Shown here piece by piece: positions 51,130-59,760 of a stretch of 64,000 nucleotides of DNA. Position 1 is the first letter of the stretch. Every line of letters begins with the position of its first letter. Source of the DNA: Elusimicrobiota bacterium (GTDB lineage Bacteria > Elusimicrobiota > Elusimicrobia > FEN-1173); assembly GCA_016722575.1 (NCBI GenBank), contig JADKIY010000002.1, positions 186,001 through 250,000 on the forward strand. The letters run 5' to 3'. Below the pieces are notes generated by a model. The model saw only the letters and a program-made list of their open reading frames with translations. It was not told the DNA's origin and did no database searches. The position numbers and the translations under genes were made by a program.

Positions 51130-52908
51130 CTACTTTTTCTGGGAAATCTGTTCTTTCAATCGCGCCACGAGATCGGCCAGGGGCAGGACGCCCACGTCCT
51201 GGCCTTCGCGGGTGCGAACGGCAACGGTTTTGGTCTCCGCCTCGCGGCCGCCGACGACGAGAAGATAGGGGATCTTTTGCATCGTCGCTTCGCGAATTTT
51301 CGCTCCCACTTTATCGGCCGAATCATTGACCGAGGCCCGAATTCCGGCCGCTTTGAGGGCCGCGAAGACCTCGTCCGCGTAGCCTTGGAATTTATCGCTG
51401 ATGGGAAGCACCGCCGCCTGAACCGGCGAAAGCCACAACGGGAAGGCCCCGGCGTAATGTTCGATCAACACGCCAAAGAACCGCTCCAGGGAACCCAACA
51501 GGGCCCGGTGGATCATGAACACCTGGGTTTCGCCCCCCTGGGCGTCCCGGTATTTGATGTTGAACCGTTCCGGGTTGTTGAAATCCACCTGCACCGTCGA
51601 GCACTGCCAAGCGCGGCCCAGGGAGTCTTTGATTTTAAGATCGATTTTGGGGCCGTAAAAAACGCCTTCGCCGGGATCCAGCGTGTAAGCCAGTCCGACG
51701 GTTTCCAAGGCTTTTTTAAGGGCGCCTTCGGCGTGGGCCCACCCCTCCAAGGTCCCGGAATACTTGTCCGGCCGGGTGGAAAGTTTGACATCGTAATCTT
51801 TGAACCCGAACATGCCCAGGATTTCGGTGATGATGCGCAGGATGCTCGCCACTTCCTCTTCCACCTGGTCCGGGCGGCAGAAAATGTGGGCGTCGTCCTG
51901 GGTGAATCCGCGGACCCGCATCAACCCGTGCAACACCCCGCTTCGTTCAAACCGGTAAACGGTCCCGAACTCGGCGTAGCGGAGCGGCAATTCCCGGTAG
52001 GAGTGGAGGGTCGACTTGTAAATCAGGATGTGCCCCGGGCAATTCATGGGTTTCAGGAGAAATTCCTGGTTTTCGAGTTCCATGGCCGGGTACATGTTTT
52101 CGCGGTAATAATCCAAGTGACCGGAGGTTTTCCAAAGGTCGGAACGCGCCACGTGGGGGGTGTAGACGAAATCGTATCCGCGGGCGCCGAGATAATCCTT
52201 GAGCGTGTCTTCCATCAACCGGCGAACCAGGGCGCCTTTGGGCAGCCAATAAATGAACCCCGAGCCTCCGGATTCGTGTTGAATCGAAAAGAGCCCCAAC
52301 CGCGGGCCCAATTCGCGGTGGTCGCGTTTTTTGGCCTCTTCCAGGCGAGCCAAGTAGTCGGTCAATTCCTTGGCCGAGGGCCAGGCCGTGCCGTAAATGC
52401 GCTGCAGGCGCTCGCGTTTCTCGTCCCCTCGCCAATAGGCCCCGGCGATTTTAAGGAGCTTGAAGTGGCGGATGTCCTTGGTCGTGTCCAGGTGGTGACC
52501 GCGGCAAAGATCGACGAATTGGTCGTGGGAACAATAGGTGACCGTGGGCTCGTTCAGGTCGTTGATCATCTCGACCTTATACTTTTCACCCCGGGCGCCC
52601 CAAAACGTCTTGGCGTCGTCGGAGGCGTGGGTGCTCATGACGAAGGCGTGATTGCCTTCGACGATTTGGCGCATGCGCGCCTCGATTTTCTCGAGATCCT
52701 CGGGGACGAAACGGTGGTCCGACTCAAAATCGTAATAAAACCCGTCTTCCACCGGCGGGCCGATGGTCAGGCGCGTGCCCGGAAAAAGATCCTGGACCGC
52801 TTGGGCCATCACGTGCGTGGTCGAGTGGCGGAGTTTGTAGAGGTAGTCTTCGCGGTTTACAACGGCTTGGGCCATGGGATCATCGCTCTGTTTTTTTGGA
52901 AGTTCCAT
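51130..52908 (-). CDS. thrS: Threonyl-tRNA synthetase lacking the TGS domain
   Basis: A 592-residue class II synthetase. The editing domain starts almost at once, with HSTTH (His28) and VDLCRGHH, so post-transfer editing of Ser-tRNA should work. The catalytic core has MNCPGHILIYKS (zinc Cys), LMRVRGFTQDDAHIFC and IHRALLGSLERFFGVLIEHY. The C-terminal anticodon domain is intact (KIPYLLVVGGREAETKTVAV). The N-terminal TGS domain of about 60 residues found in most bacterial ThrRS is missing. It lies 6 nt after the YfhO-like gene. An ATG at 52875 is an alternative start. Confidence 0.95.
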   Translation of the reverse strand: MELPKKQSDDPMAQAVVNREDYLYKLRHSTTHVMAQAVQDLFPGTRLTIGPPVEDGFYYDFESDHRFVPEDLEKIEARMRQIVEGNHAFVMSTHASDDAKTFWGARGEKYKVEMINDLNEPTVTYCSHDQFVDLCRGHHLDTTKDIRHFKLLKIAGAYWRGDEKRERLQRIYGTAWPSAKELTDYLARLEEAKKRDHRELGPRLGLFSIQHESGGSGFIYWLPKGALVRRLMEDTLKDYLGARGYDFVYTPHVARSDLWKTSGHLDYYRENMYPAMELENQEFLLKPMNCPGHILIYKSTLHSYRELPLRYAEFGTVYRFERSGVLHGLMRVRGFTQDDAHIFCRPDQVEEEVASILRIITEILGMFGFKDYDVKLSTRPDKYSGTLEGWAHAEGALKKALETVGLAYTLDPGEGVFYGPKIDLKIKDSLGRAWQCSTVQVDFNNPERFNIKYRDAQGGETQVFMIHRALLGSLERFFGVLIEHYAGAFPLWLSPVQAAVLPISDKFQGYADEVFAALKAAGIRASVNDSADKVGAKIREATMQKIPYLLVVGGREAETKTVAVRTREGQDVGVLPLADLVARLKEQISQKK

Positions 52909-52914
52909 TTTAGC

Positions 52915-54837
52915 TTATCCGATGCGTTCCCGCAAAAACCAAAACAAACGAAATCCGGTGGGCGGTCCTTCGGCCCGGAGCGGCGCGCCCGCGAGCCCCC
53001 CGGCCCCGCGGCCCCGCCAACCGACGGCCAAGGCCAATGACAACATCGACAATACAAGCCCCGCCCAAAACGAAACGGGGACGAATCGAAAAACAAGCGC
53101 GTGCTCCCCCGAAGGAACGGACACACACATAAACACGTCGTCCTTCAAACGCAGGGGGGCGGAACGGCCGTCGATCGCCGCTCGCCACCCCGGAAAATAG
53201 GCCTCGGAGAAATCGATTTCCCCGGGGCCACCGGCCGTGTATCGACATTCCAGGCGCTCGGGCCGGGGACGACTTACCGAGAGAATCCGAACATCCCCCC
53301 GGGCGGACACGCGCGGGGCCGGTTGGTCCAACACGGCGACCCGCGTGTTGTTCTCGGCCACCCGATCGGACGCGGGGTCGGCATCGACCACGCACCCGAT
53401 GGCGGCCGCGCGGGCCTCGGGCGCGGATTTTCCGGCCCGGAAGAGCCGGGCTTGAAATCGCTCGGTGGATCGCAAGAGCAAAACCTGGTAACTGTCCACT
53501 TCCGCCACCCCGTAGGCCGTGCCCAGGGACGGGACCAGCAAATCGCGCATCCGTTGAAAATCCGACTCGTCCGTCAAAGTCGAACGCGGGGCCAAACGCA
53601 CGAACCGGGGCGTGTGGTAGATGCGCCCGGCATCGGGCCCGGCCAAACGCGCGGCGAGGGGAGGGATGTCGCTCAAGATTTCCGGCCGAGCCCAGCGGTG
53701 GCGGGGGGCCAAACCATAAGCCAGCAAATCCGCGGCGACGAAGAGAAACGCCGCCCCTTTCCTTTTCACAGAGGACCACCGTCCGATTTCAACGCTCGCA
53801 AGATAAATGGCGCCCGCGGTTAAAACCAACAGCCAGTTGGCGGGATAGCGCGCCACCCGCAAAGGCGACAGGAGCCAGTGTCCCCACCCGAGTCCCCCCA
53901 GCGACAGGATAAAAGCAAGGACAACCAATGCCACCCACCGCCCCTGGCCCCGCCCGCCCGCCAGCAGGGAACGAACGCAAAGGAGGGTGGGCAGAAGACC
54001 GATATAGAACGAAACCATGACGGGGTCGCCTTTTAGCTCCGTGTACCACCAGGACCAGGCCGGACCGAACATTTCAACGGCCAATTGTTTGACCGGAAGC
54101 GAAAACTCCAAAGCCTGGTCGACGGCCAAAATCAAAGGGCGACTGGATCGCAAAAAGAGTTCCATAAAGGGGACCCACTGAACGGCCGATAGGCCGGCGA
54201 ACCACAAGGAAACCCGCAACCAGAACGCGGCGTCGGCCCGTCGGCGGGGAAACGCGACCAGGCCCACCACCCCGACGGTCAATAGGAAAAAGGGCGGATA
54301 ACCGGCCAACCACTGGAGGCCCAACGCCATCCCGACTCCCCGGGAGGATTTCAAGGAAGCGCCGTAGAGAACGACGGGAAGCCAGGCCGCGGCGGCAAAA
54401 TGATTGGGAAACAACCCCCGGCCCAGGAAAAAACCATTCGCGGCAAACAACAAGGCGGCCGTTCGAGCGGCCCACGTGTCCCCCGTGACGCGATGGATCC
54501 ACGCGGCCCCGAACCCGGCCGAAAGGGCCGTGTGCAACAAGATCCACGCGCCCCAAAAAGCCGCGTACGTTGGGAAAAACGCCGTCAACCACCGAAGCGG
54601 GTACAAGGCCATCGTTTGCGGATCGGCCAGAAAGGGCTCGCCCATATTTTTTAATGGATTCCAAAAGGGCCATTGGAAATGAGTCGCGGATTTGTGAAAA
54701 AAGGACCAAAGCGGAAAGGAGTAGGTCAAGGTGTTGCCGTCCACGGGAAGCAGACCGTTGAAAAAATAGCGCCGCCAACAAAGCAGCGCCAAGCCGGCGA
54801 CAACGCCGACGACAAAGCCCGTTCGATGGATTTTCAT
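52915..54837 (-). CDS. YfhO-like polytopic membrane protein
   Basis: A 640-residue protein with about 11 to 12 hydrophobic helices in the first 350 residues. A periplasmic beta-rich domain follows, and a final membrane helix lies near residue 590. The N-terminal FFNGLLPVDGNTLTYSFPLW and WNPLKNMGEPFLADPQTMAL are typical of YfhO/GT-C type glycosyltransferase-like proteins, with acidic residues in the first loop. The motif EAYFPGWRAAIDG in the C-terminal domain is the other YfhO hallmark. A role in lipid-linked sugar transfer to wall or surface polymers is inferred from the family. Confidence 0.82.
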   Translation of the reverse strand: MKIHRTGFVVGVVAGLALLCWRRYFFNGLLPVDGNTLTYSFPLWSFFHKSATHFQWPFWNPLKNMGEPFLADPQTMALYPLRWLTAFFPTYAAFWGAWILLHTALSAGFGAAWIHRVTGDTWAARTAALLFAANGFFLGRGLFPNHFAAAAWLPVVLYGASLKSSRGVGMALGLQWLAGYPPFFLLTVGVVGLVAFPRRRADAAFWLRVSLWFAGLSAVQWVPFMELFLRSSRPLILAVDQALEFSLPVKQLAVEMFGPAWSWWYTELKGDPVMVSFYIGLLPTLLCVRSLLAGGRGQGRWVALVVLAFILSLGGLGWGHWLLSPLRVARYPANWLLVLTAGAIYLASVEIGRWSSVKRKGAAFLFVAADLLAYGLAPRHRWARPEILSDIPPLAARLAGPDAGRIYHTPRFVRLAPRSTLTDESDFQRMRDLLVPSLGTAYGVAEVDSYQVLLLRSTERFQARLFRAGKSAPEARAAAIGCVVDADPASDRVAENNTRVAVLDQPAPRVSARGDVRILSVSRPRPERLECRYTAGGPGEIDFSEAYFPGWRAAIDGRSAPLRLKDDVFMCVSVPSGEHALVFRFVPVSFWAGLVLSMLSLALAVGWRGRGAGGLAGAPLRAEGPPTGFRLFWFLRERIG

Positions 54838-54982
54838 AGGTCAACCCCGGAGCGGGGAGCGCGATTAAGAGAAGTTTCGAGCCTGGTCATGGGCCAAGGA
54901 GGCGGTGGCTGCGGGGCTCCGGGAAGCAAGTCCACGAGAAACGCCGCGGCCTCGCACCGAATTCCCGGCCTCGGTTGAGCGC

Positions 54983-55124
54983 ACTCCGCCCTTTCCAGGC
55001 GGACGTCTTCGTCGTCCGCTCCAACCGCGAACCTCCGCGTCAACCGCGGGAGGTCCTCGCCTTGGAACCCATCCGTTTTGCCGGACCCCCGGTGGGGACC
55101 TCGCAAACCGGCTCGGTACAGGAC
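54983..55124. repeat. Direct repeat A (partner at 55151-55291)
   Basis: A 142-bp unit nearly identical to a second unit 168 bp further on. Both end in GCTCGGTACAGGAC. In the second unit that sequence is the 3' end of tRNA-Val, so this unit carries a 14-nt copy of the tRNA 3' terminus. Confidence 0.8.
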
Positions 55125-55150
55125 AACGGCCCCCGGCCTTTGTTGGGAGG

Positions 55151-55291
55151 ACTCCGCCCTTTTAGGCGGACGTCTTCGTCGTCCGCTCCAACCGCGAACT
55201 TCCGCGTCAACCGCGGGAGGTCCTCGCCTTGGAACCCATCCGGTTTGCCGGACCCCCGGTGGGGGTCCCGCAAATCTGCTCGGTACAGGAC
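55151..55291. repeat. Direct repeat B, running into tRNA-Val
   Basis: Partner of the repeat at 54983-55124. It starts with ACTCCGCCC, contains a small GGCGGACG/CGTCCGC-type inverted repeat, and its last 15 nt are the 3' end of tRNA-Val. No ORF is supported in either unit. Confidence 0.8.
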
Positions 55292-55350
55292 TCGAACCTG
55301 TGACCCCCTCCATGTCAAGGAGGTACTCTAACCAACTGAGCTAACCGAGC
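55277..55350 (-). tRNA. tRNA-Val (GAC)
   Basis: A 74-nt cloverleaf read on the minus strand. The acceptor stem GCTCGGT pairs with ACCGAGC, the D arm is GCTCAGTTGGTTAGAGT, and the anticodon stem CCTCC/GGAGG holds loop TTGACAT with anticodon GAC. The T arm is CAGGTTCGAGTCCTG. Discriminator A; CCA is not encoded. Confidence 0.93.
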
Positions 55351-55386
55351 GAAATTCGACTCCACGACGCCCCGGAGGGCGGCGGG

Positions 55387-55821
55387 TTAATTCTTGGGAG
55401 CGGGGGATTCGCCTTCGTTCTCGGGCGCGTTGCTTTCCGCCCCCTCGGCGCCCGTCGACCCCGGGAAGGGGCAATGGGCCATGGCGGCTTTTTTGGATTC
55501 ACAGCTTCGGCGGCAAAGGCCCGCCCCGGCGCGGCAGAGCAATCCGAAAAGACTCACCACGAGGATCACCGCGCTGACAAAACGACCCACGTTTTTCAAA
55601 ATTTTCTTGTTTTCTTGTTCGGCCAACCGCAGGAGCCAATACCCCAACCCGAGAGTCGCCAAATAAAGCGCCACGCCGCTCACCCCGTGACCTTGAGGGG
55701 CTCCCATTCCGCATTTCATGCCGGCGCCCATCAGGCCCATGCCGTGACCGGGCTCGCAACCCGCGAAGACCGACGAGAAAGAAACCGACGCCAAACCGAG
55801 CGCGCTGATGAGTTTTTTCAT
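55387..55821 (-). CDS. Small membrane protein rich in Cys, Met and His
   Basis: A 144-residue protein with a signal peptide (cleavage near VFA-GCEP). A metal-binding-like segment follows (GCEPGHGMGLMGAGMKCGMG). Two membrane helices come next (GVALYLATLGLGYWLLRLAE and VSAVILVVSLFGLLCRAGAG). A second Cys-rich stretch (CRRSCESKKAAMAHCPF) precedes an acidic tail. The Met/Cys/His pattern could bind Cu or another soft metal; this is inference and no family was recognised. Its start overlaps the queF stop by 4 nt, so the two are co-transcribed. Confidence 0.6.
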   Translation of the reverse strand: MKKLISALGLASVSFSSVFAGCEPGHGMGLMGAGMKCGMGAPQGHGVSGVALYLATLGLGYWLLRLAEQENKKILKNVGRFVSAVILVVSLFGLLCRAGAGLCRRSCESKKAAMAHCPFPGSTGAEGAESNAPENEGESPAPKN

Positions 55822-56228
55822 TTTCCCTCCTGGGGGACCTTCCCGTGCGACGCCGCGATGCGCGCTTCAATCCCGCCGCGGGCGGAAAACCGCCCTTCGA
55901 CGACCGCCCACCGGGGCTTCGCGTCCTTCACCACCGAGGCCAATACCCGATTGACCACGTTTTCCGTAAAAATGCCCAAATCCCGAAAGGCGTTCAAATA
56001 CATTTTCAACGATTTGGTTTCCAAACACCAACGGTCCGGCGCGTAGCGGATCACCAGAGTGCCGAAATCCGGGAGGCCCGTCTTCGGACACACCGACGTG
56101 AATTCCGGAAAAATCAACTCGATCGTGTAACCGGGAAATTGATTCTCCCAGCATTCGATCTCCGGCAACTTGTCCCCCACGCCCGAACGCGCGTGGGTGG
56201 GTGTGTAGGCTCGCGACTTTTGGCTCAC
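55818..56228 (-). CDS. queF: NADPH-dependent 7-cyano-7-deazaguanine reductase
   Basis: A 136-residue unimodular QueF, which reduces preQ0 to preQ1 in queuosine synthesis. The catalytic Cys and Asp are in FTSVCPKTGLPDFG, and the QueF signature reads ETKSLKMYLNAFRD in place of the usual E(S/L)KSLK. The GTG at 56228 is chosen because the longer frame runs through the tRNA-Cys gene. No clear ribosome binding site precedes it. The start is only 10 nt from the tRNA, so it may be expressed by processing of a tRNA-queF transcript. No other queuosine gene is nearby. Confidence 0.9.
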   Translation of the reverse strand: MSQKSRAYTPTHARSGVGDKLPEIECWENQFPGYTIELIFPEFTSVCPKTGLPDFGTLVIRYAPDRWCLETKSLKMYLNAFRDLGIFTENVVNRVLASVVKDAKPRWAVVEGRFSARGGIEARIAASHGKVPQEGK

Positions 56229-56238
56229 GTTGAGATAT

Positions 56239-56315
56239 TGGAGGTGCGGGCCGGATTTGAACCGGCGAATAGAAGTTTTGCAGACTTCCCCCTTAGGCCA
56301 CTTGGGTACCGCACC
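56239..56315 (-). tRNA. tRNA-Cys (GCA)
   Basis: A 77-nt tRNA on the minus strand. The acceptor stem GGTGCGG pairs with CCGCACC, and anticodon stem GAAGT/ACTTC holds loop CTGCAAA with anticodon GCA. The discriminator is T (U73), the known tRNA-Cys identity base, followed by an encoded CCA. Confidence 0.92.
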
Positions 56316-56457
56316 AAAAGGGGCATCCGTAACAACCCCATGATACGAAGTTCCCGGCCCCCCCCGCAAGCCAACGGGGCGCACCGAACTCCGCCCCTCT
56401 TATCCCGTCGGCGATCGAAACCGATCGTTCGATCCCACCGGGAAGAGAAGCCCGTGA

Positions 56458-58056
56458 TTAAGGTTTGCCTTTTTGTTTGATGCGGAGAAGCGTAATGTCC
56501 AGGGCGAGGTTTAAAAAGCGGTAGTCCTTTGCCAACTCGTCCCACGGAATCAGCTGGAGGGACAAATCCTGCTGCTCAAAAAGTTCCTGGAGCCGATGAA
56601 AAAAGACGGCCTCCCCCAAGGTCCCGTCCGGCGAGGGGCCGAGCACGACGGCGATCATGACGCCGGCGCGTTTGCATTTGGTGGAGAACAACTCGTAGGA
56701 CAACGAACTGTCCATGGGGTAGGGGACTTCCAAGGCCGGAAACAGGGAAAATTTAAGTTTGTGCTTGCGGATGATGTCCCCGAATTTCTTTTTCATTTGG
56801 CCCAGTTCTTTTTCTTTTCCCGTCGGGAAAAAGAACACCACGGGGATGTCCCCGGGGTTGGAGGGAACCGCCACCACCTGTTCGTCCTCTCCTTTGACGA
56901 AATTGGACGATCCGGGAGCTTCCGCCGCCGACGCCATTGGGGCCTCGGCCGGGGCGTCGCCCCCCCCCAATTCCAACGAGGACCCGATGCCCGCCATGGC
57001 GTTGTCGAATTCCTGCCCGAGGGGAGCGGGGGTCTCTGGCTCCGAAGGCACCTCGGGGAGTGCCAAACCGGGAGCCCCTTCCTCCGGGACGGAAGGCCGC
57101 GCTTCAATCGGGGGCTCCGCCGCGGGCAAAGACTCCAACGCGGCCTCGGGTTCCGCGGGCGCGGGGGCCGACTCCAACGGGGCCGGTTCCTCCGCGGGCG
57201 CGGGGGCCGACTCCATCGGGGCCGGTTCCTCCACGACGGGATCGTCCACCCACTCTTCGGGCGGCAATAGTTCCTTCATGATTTCCTTGACCAGCACCAA
57301 GGTCACGTCCTGGTTGTTGAGCTGGGAATAGGCCTGAACCCGGCGTAAAAATCCCTCCAGTTCCCGAATGTTGGATTTAAGCCGGCTGGCGATGTAAATC
57401 CGAATGTCGTCGGCTAAACGAACGCCTTTGAGATGCCCTTCTTTTTTCCGGAGGATGGCGACGCGCGTTTCCAAATTGGTGTGCTTAATGTCGGCGATGA
57501 GGCCCCATTCAAATCGACTGCGAAGGCGGTCTTCCAAGGTGGTCAGCATTTTGGGCGGGCGATCGGACGTCATGATGATTTGCTTGCCGGCCGAATGCAA
57601 ATCATTGAACATGTGAAAAAATTCCTCTTGCGTGGCCTCCGACGTGGCCAAGAATTGAATATCGTCGACCAGAAGCAGGTCCAAGGCCCGGTAACGCTCC
57701 CGAAGGGCGTTCAAGTTGCCCGCCTGAAGCAATTCAATGACTTCCGACATAAACTGCTGGGCGGTGACGTAGAGGACGCGGGTTTTCGAGTCCCGCTGAA
57801 GCACCCGGTGGCCGACCGCCTGCATCAAATGCGTTTTTCCGATGCCGACCGGACCGTATATGAAAAGAGGGTTGTAGGCTTTGCCTAAATTTTCGGACAC
57901 GGCCAACGCCGCCGCGTGGGGAAAGCGGTTGTGAGGCCCGATGACGAATTCCTCAAACGTGTAGGACGGAATCAGGCGGGTGTCGCCGGACCCCTGGGCG
58001 GAATCGGGAGGGGCCACGGTCACCGCTTGCCCTTTCCGGCCGCGCGCGCGCGCCAA
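56458..58056 (-). CDS. DnaA-like AAA+ ATPase with a new C-terminal alpha/beta domain
   Basis: A 532-residue protein. Residues 30-265 are a DnaA domain III-type AAA+ module: Walker A GPVGIGKT (68-75), Walker B LLLVDDIQF (127-135), sensor 1 IIMTSDRPP, the Arg finger in DRLRSRFEWGL and sensor 2 SNIRELEGFLRRV. The DnaA N-terminal domain and the DNA-binding domain IV are absent. Instead a Pro/Glu/Ala linker (about 270-390) leads to a C-terminal domain of about 125 residues with beta-alpha alternation (VVFFFPTG, MIAVVLGP, LSLQLIPW). The neighbouring protein ends in the same domain. It is thus a DnaA paralogue, not the replication initiator. Start TTG 58056; a GTG at 58023 with AAAGGG is an alternative. 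Confidence 0.75.
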   Translation of the reverse strand: MARARGRKGQAVTVAPPDSAQGSGDTRLIPSYTFEEFVIGPHNRFPHAAALAVSENLGKAYNPLFIYGPVGIGKTHLMQAVGHRVLQRDSKTRVLYVTAQQFMSEVIELLQAGNLNALRERYRALDLLLVDDIQFLATSEATQEEFFHMFNDLHSAGKQIIMTSDRPPKMLTTLEDRLRSRFEWGLIADIKHTNLETRVAILRKKEGHLKGVRLADDIRIYIASRLKSNIRELEGFLRRVQAYSQLNNQDVTLVLVKEIMKELLPPEEWVDDPVVEEPAPMESAPAPAEEPAPLESAPAPAEPEAALESLPAAEPPIEARPSVPEEGAPGLALPEVPSEPETPAPLGQEFDNAMAGIGSSLELGGGDAPAEAPMASAAEAPGSSNFVKGEDEQVVAVPSNPGDIPVVFFFPTGKEKELGQMKKKFGDIIRKHKLKFSLFPALEVPYPMDSSLSYELFSTKCKRAGVMIAVVLGPSPDGTLGEAVFFHRLQELFEQQDLSLQLIPWDELAKDYRFLNLALDITLLRIKQKGKP

Positions 58057-58087
58057 GCCCGTCTCGATGAAATCGATTCAAGAAGAG

Positions 58088-59716
58088 TCATGACGTGGTT
58101 TTCGGTTTCCTTTTAATCAGCATGAGTTCCACCATTAAATCCATGTAAAGGAGTTTGGATCCAATTTCGGCCTGCGGGATCAGGAAACAACGAAGGCCCG
58201 CCTGGCGGGCTTCCGCCACGATGCCCTCCATGAAGTCCGGCAGAATGTCCGGCGGCAGGATGACGAAAAAGCAATCCGCCCCTTGGGCTTTGGCGGTCCA
58301 GATCCATTCCACGGCGTTGTCGGACGTAATGCTCGTGGCCTGGGAGTGCACGATATGAAAGAACATGGGTTTTTTTGATTTCTTTTGGGCCATGTCCATT
58401 ATCGTGGTGAGGAATTTTTGTTTCGGCGCGTCTCCTCCCTGGGGGAAGAAAATCGCTGTTTTAAACGTGGAATCCTCCGGGGTTTTTAACTCCACCACCA
58501 CCTTGGGTTCTCGCACGGGGGGCGGAGGAGGCGTGGGGGGCGGCGGCGCCACCGGAGAAGGCGGCGCGGCCACGGGAGCCACGGGCGGCGTCGGCGGCGC
58601 GGGGGGCACGGTTGGTATCGGCAAAGGAGGCGGGGTCGCCGTCGGCGCGGGGGGCGATTTTGGTCCCGGTGTCGTCGGAGTCGTCGACATGGGTTCGATT
58701 CCAACCCCCAGGGGCGGCTCGGCCGCGGGCTTGCCCGGGGGCGGCGCTTTCAAGATCGCCGTCAAATCGTTTCGGGGCGGAGACGGTTTGGCCTCCGGCA
58801 CCGGCAGGGGGAGGGCGTCGTCGATCCCGATGTCCAATACGATTTCCCCCGGCATCGTCGGGACATCGGAGCGAATCGCCGCCGGGGGGGCCGGCGCGGT
58901 CGGCGGCGTCGCGGCGGGCGGAGTCTTTGGCGGCGCGGGGGGCGGAACCGGGGCCGGCCCGCCGATCGATGCAAATCCATGGTCGATCATGGGCTCCACC
59001 GGTTTCTCGGGAGGGGACTTAACAACCGGGGGAGTGGGCGCGGCGGGTCGCGGCGGCAACGGCATTCCCCCGACCGGGGGCGCTTTGGGCGGCGGGGGCG
59101 CGACCGGCGGAGCGCCCGCGACGGGAACCCGGGGAGCCAACGGGGGCACCGGAGGAACCGGAGAGGCCGCCGGGGGCTTGGAAATCGGCGGCGTCGGCGC
59201 GGCCGGACGAACGGTGGGGTTGGCCGGGGCTCCGTTTGGAACCGCTGGTGGAGGCGCGGCCGTCGGGGCGGACCCTTTCCCGGGCGCCGCGGGATTCCCC
59301 GGCGCGATTGCCGGTCGTAGAGGATGCAGGGGAGGAACGGCGGCGTCCCGTTCCTGGACCTCTTTCAATTTTTTCGCCACGAACGCCTGTTCTTCGGCGG
59401 TTAAATTGGTCAAATTTTCAAGAGCGTCGCTCAACCCCGTCAACATTTCGCTCAAATCGAAGGAGGCTTGGGGTCCGACCGCGGGATCCGCGGTCATGGC
59501 GATCAACTGGTTTTGGATGGCGAGCCGTTCGGCTTGATTGGCGTCGACGACGAAAATCACCCATTGGAAGACGGCATCGGAGATTTCTTGGGCGTCTTGG
59601 CAGACACGGGGATTGGAGGCGACAATCTTATCGACGTCGGCCTTGGCGCCGCGGATTTTAAGGATATACCGGTCCGCCCGGGAAGACAAAAGCATTTCCC
59701 AACGCTCAATGGACAT
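58088..59716 (-). CDS. Proline-rich protein sharing the C-terminal domain of the DnaA-like protein
   Basis: A 542-residue protein of unknown function. Residues 1-125 are a helical N-terminal domain (SIERWEMLLSSRADRYILKI, then DVDKIVASNPRVCQDAQEIS). Residues about 126-400 are a very Pro/Ala-rich linker. The last 140 residues repeat the beta-alpha order of the next protein's end: TAIFFPQG, PMFFHIVH, ADCFFVILPP, LRCFLIPQAE, then a final helix, VELMLIKRK. The shared pattern FFP-x-G, V(I/V)L(G/P)P, LIP and LLxIKxK supports homology. It lies between pilT and the DnaA-like gene on the same strand and is probably their functional partner. Confidence 0.65.
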   Translation of the reverse strand: MSIERWEMLLSSRADRYILKIRGAKADVDKIVASNPRVCQDAQEISDAVFQWVIFVVDANQAERLAIQNQLIAMTADPAVGPQASFDLSEMLTGLSDALENLTNLTAEEQAFVAKKLKEVQERDAAVPPLHPLRPAIAPGNPAAPGKGSAPTAAPPPAVPNGAPANPTVRPAAPTPPISKPPAASPVPPVPPLAPRVPVAGAPPVAPPPPKAPPVGGMPLPPRPAAPTPPVVKSPPEKPVEPMIDHGFASIGGPAPVPPPAPPKTPPAATPPTAPAPPAAIRSDVPTMPGEIVLDIGIDDALPLPVPEAKPSPPRNDLTAILKAPPPGKPAAEPPLGVGIEPMSTTPTTPGPKSPPAPTATPPPLPIPTVPPAPPTPPVAPVAAPPSPVAPPPPTPPPPPVREPKVVVELKTPEDSTFKTAIFFPQGGDAPKQKFLTTIMDMAQKKSKKPMFFHIVHSQATSITSDNAVEWIWTAKAQGADCFFVILPPDILPDFMEGIVAEARQAGLRCFLIPQAEIGSKLLYMDLMVELMLIKRKPKTTS

Positions 59717-59760
59717 TCAACGACTCTCCTCAGCCATCGCCATGGACGGGGCGCGTGGGC

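Noticed and set aside
50506..53040. Long plus-strand ORF of 844 codons
   Set aside because: It lies antisense to thrS and the peroxiredoxin gene, whose motifs are complete; it is a GC-skew shadow.
58365..59537. Gly-rich plus-strand ORF of 390 codons
   Set aside because: It is the antisense reading of the Pro/Ala-rich linker in the minus-strand gene and has no start signal.
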